Origin: Actinomycetota bacterium
Lineage (GTDB): Bacteria; Actinomycetota; Thermoleophilia; Solirubrobacterales; Solirubrobacteraceae
Reading direction: 5' to 3'
Assembly (NCBI GenBank): GCA_005883905.1
Contig: VAYD01000316.1
Coordinates: 1 to 5,192 of the forward strand
DNA length: 5,192 nucleotides
Shown one piece after another: positions 1 to 5,192 of the stretch; within the stretch, counting starts at the first letter, position 1, and every line of letters starts with the position of its first letter. A program made the translations under genes and the position numbers. A model generated the notes under the pieces. That model ran no database searches. It saw nothing but the letters and a program-made list of their open reading frames with translations, and had not been told where the DNA came from.

Positions 1-653
1 CGGATCGCCCAGTAGTCGACGCGTGGCAGGGCCCCCTGGTCGGGCGGCGCCTCATCTGCAAAAACGGGGACAGGCACGTCTCTTGCACACGACGGCGGGC
101 ACGGCAGCGGCCCGGTCGGCCCGGTCGGGCCGGTGCCTGGGGGCGGCGACTGCGCGCTCCCGGCCGGCGGAGGCGGCGGCGTGTAGTCGCCGGCGTAGCG
201 GCGCGCCACCGCGGTGACGAACTGACCGAACTCCCCCGGGCTGGGCTGGTAGGTCGACTCGATGTCGGGCCGGTCGGGCGGCGTGCCCGTGGCCCACAGC
301 GGGGCCGGGCCGGTGATGTCGAAGTTCAGGCCCAGGCCCGCCGCCTGCGCCAGGCGCACGAGGCGGTCGTAGCGCTCCCAGTTGGCCGCCGGGTAGGCGC
401 CCGGGTCGGTCGCGTCGAACGCGGGGCGCGTCTTGGACTTCGGGTCGGGCGCGACGACGTACCAGAACACCGAGACGCGCAGCCGGTCCACACCGAGGGC
501 CTTGAGCTGGTCGACCGTCTGCGCCTGCGTGTCGGCGTCGCCGAAGACGAGCATGTCGTCGTCCTGGAACGTCGTCTCCTGCTGGACCGACGCGCCCGCC
601 GCCGCGGGCGCGGCCAGCAGCGCGACCGCGAGCAGCACCAGAAGCCGACGCAC
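1..653 (-). CDS. Secreted glycoside-hydrolase-like (beta/alpha)8 protein, 3' end outside window
   Basis: N-terminal 217 codons of a probable exported glycoside hydrolase; the frame is open at the left edge. A GTG at 653 directly abuts the upstream TAA and begins a signal peptide (MRRLLVLLAVALLAAPAAAG, cleavage near 20-22). Then come TVDQLKALGVDRLRVSVFWYVVAPD at 46-70 (first strands of a TIM barrel; cited as landmark), NWERYDRLVRLAQAAGLGLN at 91-110, FDITGPAPLWATG at 111-123 and EFGQFVTAVARRYAGDY at 141-157. This is the usual order in GH5/GH39-like clan A enzymes. A Pro-rich insertion occupies about 158-209, followed by LPRVDYWAI at 209-217 and a codon beginning CG. In such proteins a strand of this kind normally leads straight into the Asn-Glu-Pro acid/base motif, which here would lie just outside the window. 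The neighbouring glycosyltransferases and ligase suggest it trims or releases the glycan they make. Substrate and exact GH family are unknown. Confidence 0.82.
   Translation of the reverse strand, partial: MRRLLVLLAVALLAAPAAAGASVQQETTFQDDDMLVFGDADTQAQTVDQLKALGVDRLRVSVFWYVVAPDPKSKTRPAFDATDPGAYPAANWERYDRLVRLAQAAGLGLNFDITGPAPLWATGTPPDRPDIESTYQPSPGEFGQFVTAVARRYAGDYTPPPPPAGSAQSPPPGTGPTGPTGPLPCPPSCARDVPVPVFADEAPPDQGALPRVDYWAI
57..87. repeat. Imperfect palindromic AT-richer element, REP-like candidate
   Basis: A 31-base segment bounded by TGCAA (57-61) and TTGCA (83-87), with an inner ACG (64-66) and CGT (77-79) pair around a GGGGACAGGCAC core. It has a run of five A's and is visibly AT-richer than its surroundings. 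It lies in frame in the hydrolase gene, encoding ARDVPVPVFA (190-199) with codons rare in this window (AGA, GTT, TTT, GCA). The core resembles short dispersed palindromes that I associate, from memory, with REP-associated IS200-like transposases. Only one copy is visible here, so its repeat nature is an inference. Confidence 0.4.
111..137 (-). repeat. Short 9-base tandem repeat coding Gly-Pro-Thr
   Basis: Two exact 9-base units (CCCGGTCGG on the plus strand at 111-119 and 120-128) followed by a diverged third (129-137). Read on the minus strand they encode the collagen-like GTGPTGPTGP of the hydrolase (about residues 173-182). The repeat probably arose by slippage inside a flexible loop. Confidence 0.6.
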
Positions 654-2771
654 TTATCCCGACTCGGGCGGCTGGGCGGGGGCCGGCGGGCCGGTCGACC
701 CGGCCGCCGGGGCAACAGCCGCCGCGCCCGCCACGGGCTTGCCGGACACCTGCGCGGCCACCTGCAGGTAGGCGCTGATCGTCATCGGATCGCGCGGGTC
801 GAGGTACAGCGCCGCCGACAGCGAGCGCAGCGCCTCCTTGGGCCGCTTGAGCTGGTTGAGCTGGAAGTCGGCCAGCCGCAACCAGGTCTCGTGGTTGGCC
901 GGCTGCATCTGGACCTCGTTCTCGAGGTCGCGCTGCGCGGCCTCGCGGTTGCCCGAGCGCGTCTCCACGATGGCGAGCACGGTAAGCGGATCGAGGGCCA
1001 GCGGGTCCCGGTTGTGCGCGTGGTTGGCCAGCGACCGCGCCGCGTTGACGTCGCCGCGCTCCAGCGCCGCCAGCGCGTCGTTGCTGGAGTTCAGCGAGCC
1101 CAGCGGCTGCCACGCCGCCCAGGCGACGATCAGCGAGACGAGCACTGCGGCTGCGCCGGCGGCGAGGCGCCAGCGCTCGCGCGCCAGCCGCAGCGGCGGC
1201 CGGGCGAGCGCGGCCGCGTTGCGCCGCAGCGGGCCGCGCCCGGCGATCCAGCCCGCGGCGATGATCGCCGGCAGCGCGTTGCCGGGCACGAACCACGTCC
1301 AATCGACGAACGAGTGCACTCCGAAGACGACGACCACCGCGACCAGCGTCAGCAGGCCGATCCGCTCGGGCGTGTAGGGCCGCCCGCGGTCGGCGCGCCG
1401 CAGACCGGTCGCGCGCGCCGCGGTCACCCACCACGCGACGAGCGCGAGCAGCGACAGCCCCAGGCCGAGGATCCCGAGGTCGGCCAGCGTCTGCACGACG
1501 TAGCCGTGCGCGTGGCGCACCTCGAGCAGGTCGTTGCGATAGCGCGGCCGCACGGTCGCATATCCGCCCGCGCCGACGCCCCGCGCCGGGTGGTCGCGGA
1601 AGATCTTCAGCGCCTCGTTCCAGTAGCGCGCGCGCACCGAGCCGACCGCGGTCAGGCGCCCAGGGTCGTTGGGCGGGGTGGAGGCGTGCGGGTCGGTGAG
1701 CTGCTTCCAGCCGTGCGAGATCGAGCCGCCGAGCCCGCGCGTGGAGAACGCCAGCCCGACCGCCGCGACGACCGGCACGAGCGCCAGCGCCACGAGGATC
1801 GCGACACCGGCGACGCGGCGGACGTCGCTGCGCGGCGCGCGCCGCGCCGCGGCGAAGCCGATCGCCAGGCCCGCTGCGAGCAGCAGCGCGACCATGACGA
1901 TCAGCAGCAGGCCGAGCTCGTGGCCCGCGGACGCTCGCTGATCGATCGGCATCCGGTCCTTGCTCAGCCCGTCCTGGGAGAACGCCCAGATCGCGATCAG
2001 CAGCGCGCCGGTCGCGCTCGTGGCGAGCACGGCGACGCCGCGCAGGCGCAGCGGCACGAGCGCGAACCAGAGCCCGAGCCCGATCAGCAGCGCGAGCAGG
2101 CCGCCGCGCGAGTAGGCCAGCAGCAACGTGAGGATCATCAAGCCAAGCGCGGGATAGGCGAGCGCGCTGATCGCCGCGTGGCCGTCGCGGCGCGCGCCGA
2201 GCCAGAGGCAACCGGGCGCGCCGAGCGCCGCCATCAGCCCGATCGCGCGCAGCCGCGCGTAGATCTCGTCCGGGTTCAGCGCACCGGGGAAGACCTTCGT
2301 CAGCAGCGCGTAGACGCAGATGATCGTCGATGCGACGACCGTCGCGCCGACGAGCGCCGCCCAGCGCTGTGGCGCGAACCGCGCGAACACCATCGCGACC
2401 CCGAACACGACCACGTAGGAGAGCGTGCGGCTCGCCTCGAGCCACGAGTCCGACGGGTTCACCGACCACAGGACGCTCGCGATCGTCAGCGCGACGAGCG
2501 CCGAGAAGCACAACAGCGCCGGCATCCCGTACGCGGCGCGCCGGTCGCGGCCGGCCAGCAGCGCGCACGCTGCCACGACGCCGCCGCCGATCTCGAGCGC
2601 CATCTCGACCTCCGTCGTTGGCTTCAGCTGCAGCCCGCCGCCGCCGCGCAGCGCGATCGCGGCGAGCAGCGCGCCGAGGCCGAGCGGCAGGAGCACGCCG
2701 GCGTCGACCCGAAGTCCGCCCGCCGTCAGCGAGCGCGGCGCGGCGTCAAGCCGAGCGGCGTGCGATGACAC
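654..2771 (-). CDS. O-antigen ligase/polymerase (Wzy_C-type) membrane protein with extracellular TPR region
   Basis: A 705-residue polytopic protein of the O-antigen ligase/polymerase superfamily (Wzy_C, PF04932), which uses lipid-linked glycans outside the membrane to polymerise or transfer them. I count about 15 hydrophobic helices, between residues 26 and 555. Hallmarks are LAYSRGG at 218-224 and the large external loop at about 343-430, with RYWNEALKIFRDHPARGVGAGGY at 382-404 (written here only as a landmark) and VRHAHGYVVQTLADLGILGL at 418-437, where H420 and H422 are candidate catalytic or binding residues. After the last helix, residues 561-672 form TPR-like helix pairs (ALERGDVNAARSLANHA, NREAAQRDLENEVQMQP, PKEALRSLSAALYLDP), then an Ala/Pro tail. 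Basic loops place the TPRs outside. GTG at 2771 is the first possible start because TGA lies in frame at 2780-2778. GAGG precedes it at a short 4-base spacing. The gene overlaps its upstream neighbour by 26 bases. Polymerase versus ligase cannot be decided here. Confidence 0.92.
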   Translation of the reverse strand: MSSHAARLDAAPRSLTAGGLRVDAGVLLPLGLGALLAAIALRGGGGLQLKPTTEVEMALEIGGGVVAACALLAGRDRRAAYGMPALLCFSALVALTIASVLWSVNPSDSWLEASRTLSYVVVFGVAMVFARFAPQRWAALVGATVVASTIICVYALLTKVFPGALNPDEIYARLRAIGLMAALGAPGCLWLGARRDGHAAISALAYPALGLMILTLLLAYSRGGLLALLIGLGLWFALVPLRLRGVAVLATSATGALLIAIWAFSQDGLSKDRMPIDQRASAGHELGLLLIVMVALLLAAGLAIGFAAARRAPRSDVRRVAGVAILVALALVPVVAAVGLAFSTRGLGGSISHGWKQLTDPHASTPPNDPGRLTAVGSVRARYWNEALKIFRDHPARGVGAGGYATVRPRYRNDLLEVRHAHGYVVQTLADLGILGLGLSLLALVAWWVTAARATGLRRADRGRPYTPERIGLLTLVAVVVVFGVHSFVDWTWFVPGNALPAIIAAGWIAGRGPLRRNAAALARPPLRLARERWRLAAGAAAVLVSLIVAWAAWQPLGSLNSSNDALAALERGDVNAARSLANHAHNRDPLALDPLTVLAIVETRSGNREAAQRDLENEVQMQPANHETWLRLADFQLNQLKRPKEALRSLSAALYLDPRDPMTISAYLQVAAQVSGKPVAGAAAVAPAAGSTGPPAPAQPPESG

Positions 2772-3270
2772 GGTTCCTCACGTACTGGGCGCCGGCGGCC
2801 ACGGCCGCGATGCCGATGGCGACGAGGACCGCGATCAACGACGCAGGCAGCTTCGTCGGCGAGCCGAGGCCGCCGAAGCCGAGCTTGCCGGGCTGGACGA
2901 GCTTGCCGCCGACCTTGACGGGCGCGGACGCGCCGCTCGCCTGTGCCTTGGCGACCGCGGCGCGCTCGGAGGCGGTCGCGCTCGCGAGCGGGTCGCCGCC
3001 GGTGGGCGTGCCGCCGGTGCCCCCCGGCGCGCCCGGGCCGCCGCTGCTGCCGCCGCCGGTCTGAGCGCGCTTGATCACGTCGCGGCAGTCCGTGTACTCG
3101 TCGACGTCGGTCGGCAGATTGGCCAGCGCGTCCTTGTAGTCCTGCTGGGAGTAATGGCCCTGGATGACACCGTCGTCGGTGCAGTCCTTGATCACGGCAG
3201 TGCCGCTCCCCCACGCAGCGGCGGGCAGGAGCAGGCAGCCGAGCACGGCGGTGGTCAGCAGGCGCCTCAT
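2746..3270 (-). CDS. Small exported Cys-pair protein with C-terminal membrane anchor, unknown function
   Basis: I cannot assign a function to this 174-residue protein. It has a Sec-type signal peptide (MRRLLTTAVLGCLLLPAAAW, probable cleavage near 21-24). A compact acidic domain at about 25-70 contains C30 and C62, which could form a disulfide, and the motif NLPTDVDEYTDCRDVI. A Gly/Pro/Ser/Thr linker covers about 71-94 and an Ala-rich helical stretch (ASATASERAAVAKAQA) follows. The segment VKVGGKLVQPGKLGF leads to a membrane helix at about 142-163 and a basic tail (RNRVIARRSA). This predicts an extracellular domain tethered by its C-terminus. The domain resembles hypothetical proteins I associate with Solirubrobacterales; that is recollection, not a search. 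ATG at 3270 overlaps the upstream TGA as ATGA. An in-frame TTG at 3282 with GAGG 10 bases before it is an alternative start adding four residues. Its place between a glycosyltransferase and the ligase suggests a glycan-export accessory. Confidence 0.85.
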   Translation of the reverse strand: MRRLLTTAVLGCLLLPAAAWGSGTAVIKDCTDDGVIQGHYSQQDYKDALANLPTDVDEYTDCRDVIKRAQTGGGSSGGPGAPGGTGGTPTGGDPLASATASERAAVAKAQASGASAPVKVGGKLVQPGKLGFGGLGSPTKLPASLIAVLVAIGIAAVAAGAQYVRNRVIARRSA

Positions 3271-4247
3271 GCCGCCCCGCAAGCTAGCAACGCCTCGGCG
3301 AACCCTGCGGCGTAGGAGTCGTAGGTGTAGGCGGCCACGTCGCGCCGCCCCGCCTCGCCCAGGCGCGCGCGCAGGGCGGGGTCATCGTGCAGACGGCGCA
3401 GCGCTCGCGCCAGGTCGTCCGGGTCCCCCGCACGCGTGATCAGCCCGTTGCGCTCGTGGCGCACGAGGCCGCCGGCCGCGGCGCCGGTCTCGTCGGAGGC
3501 GATGATCGGGATGGCCTGGTTCATGGCTTCGTTGCAGACGAGTCCCCACGGCTCGCGAAAGGCGCGCGTCCGCAGGGACGGCACTACCAAGACGTCGCCG
3601 GACGCGTAGAAGTTGCGCAGCTCGTCGGGCGTCAGACCTTCCGCCACGCGCAGCTGCGCACCCGGTAGATCTGCCTGCGCCCACGCCCGGCGCAGCACGT
3701 CGAGGCCCTTCTCGGGCGCGGCGCGCCCGGCGAACAGGGCGGTGAACGCGTGGCTGTCCAGGTCCTGGGACTCGCTCCAGAAGGCGTTGTCGACGGCCTG
3801 GGGGGCCTCGAACACGCGGCGCGCGCCGAGCCGGCGTGCATGCGCGGACACGTGCGGGCCGTAGGTGACGACCGCGTCGGCGCGGCGATGGATGTGGCGC
3901 AGCAGCGGGCGCGCGGCCACGTGCGCGGGCGTGCGGGGCTCGTGCCAGAGCGCGCTCCACAGGATGAACGGGACCTTCGCCCGGCGTGCGGCGAGGTAGG
4001 CGGCGGGCAGTGCGCGGCGACCGGCCGTGCCGCAGACGACGGCGCGTCCGTCGGCCGCCGGCTTGCCGACGTCGCGCTCGGCGACGGTGCGAAACGGCAC
4101 GCCGGGGTCCTCGACGGCGCCGGTCGCGTGGTGGGAGCGGCCGCCGAAGAGCACGAGCTCGATGCCCACGCGCTCGTGCAGCGCCTGGAACGCGCCGACG
4201 CGGTCGGGCGCGACGTAGTTGGTGACGAACAGGACGGGCTTCGTCAA
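3267..4247 (-). CDS. GT4-family glycosyltransferase, TTG start
   Basis: Second GT-B glycosyltransferase, 326 residues, somewhat short for GT4 (usually about 350-400). I chose the TTG at 4247 because protein-like sequence (TKPVLFVTNYVAP) begins there, it overlaps the upstream stop as TTGA, and a GAGGA sits 9 bases upstream. The open frame continues to 4559 but that part is Arg-rich shadow sequence. The N-terminal Rossmann half holds ILWSALWHEPR at 95-105, then ADAVVTYGPH at 123-132 and the linker region EAPQAVDNAFW at 147-157. The C-terminal half has FAGRAAPEKGLDVL at 172-185, with R175 and K180 likely binding donor phosphate, and EPWGLVCNE at 232-240, a correct EX7E motif, followed by NGLITRAGDPDDLA. 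There is no signal peptide or membrane segment. It probably adds a different sugar to the same lipid-linked glycan as its neighbour. The family is secure; the substrate is unknown. Confidence 0.92.
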   Translation of the reverse strand: MTKPVLFVTNYVAPDRVGAFQALHERVGIELVLFGGRSHHATGAVEDPGVPFRTVAERDVGKPAADGRAVVCGTAGRRALPAAYLAARRAKVPFILWSALWHEPRTPAHVAARPLLRHIHRRADAVVTYGPHVSAHARRLGARRVFEAPQAVDNAFWSESQDLDSHAFTALFAGRAAPEKGLDVLRRAWAQADLPGAQLRVAEGLTPDELRNFYASGDVLVVPSLRTRAFREPWGLVCNEAMNQAIPIIASDETGAAAGGLVRHERNGLITRAGDPDDLARALRRLHDDPALRARLGEAGRRDVAAYTYDSYAAGFAEALLACGAA

Positions 4248-5192
4248 CGCAGTGCGTCCTCGTAGGCGGCGACCGTCGCGCGGCCGCACGCCTCCCAGGT
4301 GAAGTGCTCCCTGACGGTCTGCTGCGCGCGCTCGCCAAGGTCGGCGAGGTAGGCGGGCTCGGACAGGATCGCCCCGAGCTCGGCCGCGAGCAGCTCGACG
4401 TCGCCGGGAGGCACGAGCCGGATGCCCTCGCCGCAGCGCGCGATCTCCTCGGGGCCGGGCTCGCCGCGGCAGCCGATCGCCGGCAGGCGGGCGGCCATCG
4501 CCTCGATGTAGGCGACGCCGAACGCCTCGTCGATGCTCGGCAGCGCCATGACCGCGCACGCGCGCGCCCGTTCGAGCGCCTGCTCATGCGGCAGCTGGCC
4601 CGTGAACTCGGCGTCGACCTCGAGCTCCGCGGCGAGCTCCTCGAGCGCCCCGCGCTCGGGCCCGTCGCCGATGACGAGGTACTTCAGCGCCAGGCGGTCG
4701 CGCAGGCTCCAGATGGCGCGGATGACATCCGCGTGGCGCTTGCGGCCGACGAGGTGGCCGATCGTGACGACCGTGTGCGGGTCGCGCCGCGGCAGGTGGT
4801 CGGGCACGTCGGCGCCGAGGTGCACGACGCGCGCCTCGCGCGCGCCGAGCTCGCGGGCGCGGCGCCCGATGCCCGCGCTGTTGGCCAGGATCAGCCGCGC
4901 GGACTCGAACACGGGCCGCACCGTCTGCTCGCCGTGGTGCAGGGCGGTGAAGAACACGTCGCCGCCGTGGACGGACACCACCAGGGGCTTGCCGGCCCGA
5001 GCGCGGCGGACCGCGTCGCCGGCGGGCACCGCGTTGTGCGCGTGGACGACGTCGAATGCGCGCCGGCGCGCGTGCAGGTAGGCGGCCAGCGACGGCGCGG
5101 CCCAAGCTCCCCAGCGCCCGTAGCTGCCGGACCGCGCCGGCGAGACGAACGGCACGTAATCCACGGTGATGCCGTCGAGCCGCATGCGCGGC
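4244..5192 (-). CDS. GT4-family glycosyltransferase, 5' end outside window
   Basis: Probable retaining GT-B glycosyltransferase of family GT4, acting on the cytoplasmic side of the membrane to move a sugar from a nucleotide-sugar donor to a growing glycan. The reading frame stays open to the right edge. The Met at 5185 is probably internal, because the text after it (GITVDYVPF) corresponds to sequence some tens of residues into such enzymes and the first Rossmann strand is missing. Numbered from that Met, I see FDVVHAHNAVPAG at 44-56, VHGGD at 72-76, the linker strand VVHLGAD at 120-126, GHLVGRKRH at 143-151 (the Arg/Lys pair that contacts donor phosphates) and the EX7E motif E220-E228 in DEAFGVAYIEAM. 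The C-terminal helix ends in AAYEDALR. Its TGA stop overlaps the TTG start of the next gene. The fold and family are well supported; sugar donor and acceptor cannot be read from sequence. Confidence 0.93.
   Translation of the reverse strand, partial: PRMRLDGITVDYVPFVSPARSGSYGRWGAWAAPSLAAYLHARRRAFDVVHAHNAVPAGDAVRRARAGKPLVVSVHGGDVFFTALHHGEQTVRPVFESARLILANSAGIGRRARELGAREARVVHLGADVPDHLPRRDPHTVVTIGHLVGRKRHADVIRAIWSLRDRLALKYLVIGDGPERGALEELAAELEVDAEFTGQLPHEQALERARACAVMALPSIDEAFGVAYIEAMAARLPAIGCRGEPGPEEIARCGEGIRLVPPGDVELLAAELGAILSEPAYLADLGERAQQTVREHFTWEACGRATVAAYEDALR
4257..4261 (-). promoter_or_regulatory. Ribosome binding site for the TTG-started GT4 gene
   Basis: On the minus strand GAGGA lies 9 bases before the TTG at 4247, inside the last codons of the upstream glycosyltransferase. 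This good Shine-Dalgarno match at normal spacing is the main reason for accepting the rare TTG start. Confidence 0.65.

Noticed and set aside
57..87. Rho-independent terminator on the minus strand (GTTTTT after a GC-rich stretch)
   Set aside because: The dyad is weak and imperfect, the T run is internal to it rather than following a stem, and the hydrolase frame continues through it to the window edge.
52..2568. Very long minus-strand open frame (838 codons) overlapping both the ligase and the hydrolase
   Set aside because: It is an Arg/Ala/Pro-rich frame-shifted shadow crossing a gene boundary. The other frame has membrane helices, family motifs and a signal peptide.
891..2768. Long plus-strand open frame (625 codons) opposite the ligase gene
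   Set aside because: Its translation is Arg/Gln/Asp/Glu-rich with no domain, as expected for the antisense of a Leu/Ala/Val-rich membrane protein in GC-rich DNA. The minus strand gives a clear family match.
2746..2850. Sortase-type wall-anchoring signal (LPAS, hydrophobic stretch, basic tail)
   Set aside because: LPAS runs directly into the hydrophobic helix and lacks the Thr-Gly of LPxTG-like signals. A plain membrane anchor fits better.
3230..3270. Lipoprotein signal at C12 of the Cys-pair protein (AVLGC)
   Set aside because: The cysteine is too close to the N-terminus and is followed by more hydrophobic core (LLLPAAAW), so it lies inside an ordinary signal peptide.
4248..4559. N-terminal extension of the second glycosyltransferase to an upstream Met
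   Set aside because: The added 104 residues are Arg-rich shadow sequence inside the upstream glycosyltransferase. The Rossmann start and a GAGGA site support the TTG at 4247.
4533..5081. Plus-strand open frame (182 codons) opposite the first glycosyltransferase
   Set aside because: Its composition is Arg/Ser/Thr/Ala-rich with no recognisable motif. The minus strand carries the GT4 motifs.

Overview
The window is very GC-rich (over 70% by eye) and carries five protein-coding genes, all on the minus strand and packed with no real intergenic space. GTG and TTG starts, GC-rich third codon positions and the gene families present point to a high-GC actinobacterium. My best guess is class Thermoleophilia (Solirubrobacterales), mainly because the small secreted gene resembles a hypothetical family I associate with that group. 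This assignment is from memory and was not searched. There are no RNA genes, CRISPR arrays, intact insertion sequences or promoters that I can support.

In transcription order (right to left) the genes are: a GT4 glycosyltransferase whose start lies beyond the right edge (5192-4244); a second, short GT4 glycosyltransferase starting with TTG (4247-3267); a small secreted or membrane-anchored protein with two cysteines and a Gly/Pro-rich linker (3270-2746); a large O-antigen-ligase/polymerase (Wzy_C-type) membrane protein with a C-terminal TPR region (2771-654); and the N-terminal part of a secreted glycoside-hydrolase-like protein cut by the left edge (653-1). The junctions are TTGA, ATGA, a 26-base overlap and an abutting TAA/GTG, so this looks like one translationally coupled operon whose promoter lies beyond the right edge.

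Together the genes read as part of a surface or exopolysaccharide locus. Cytoplasmic GT4 enzymes would add sugars to a lipid-linked unit, the Wzy/WaaL-type protein would polymerise or transfer the glycan outside the membrane, and the exported hydrolase could trim or release the polymer. The small Cys-pair protein has no known role; its position suggests an accessory at the outer face of the membrane. The oddest local feature is a 31-base, AT-richer, imperfectly palindromic segment (57-87). It sits in frame inside a proline-rich insertion of the hydrolase, just before where its catalytic Asn-Glu-Pro motif would be expected.
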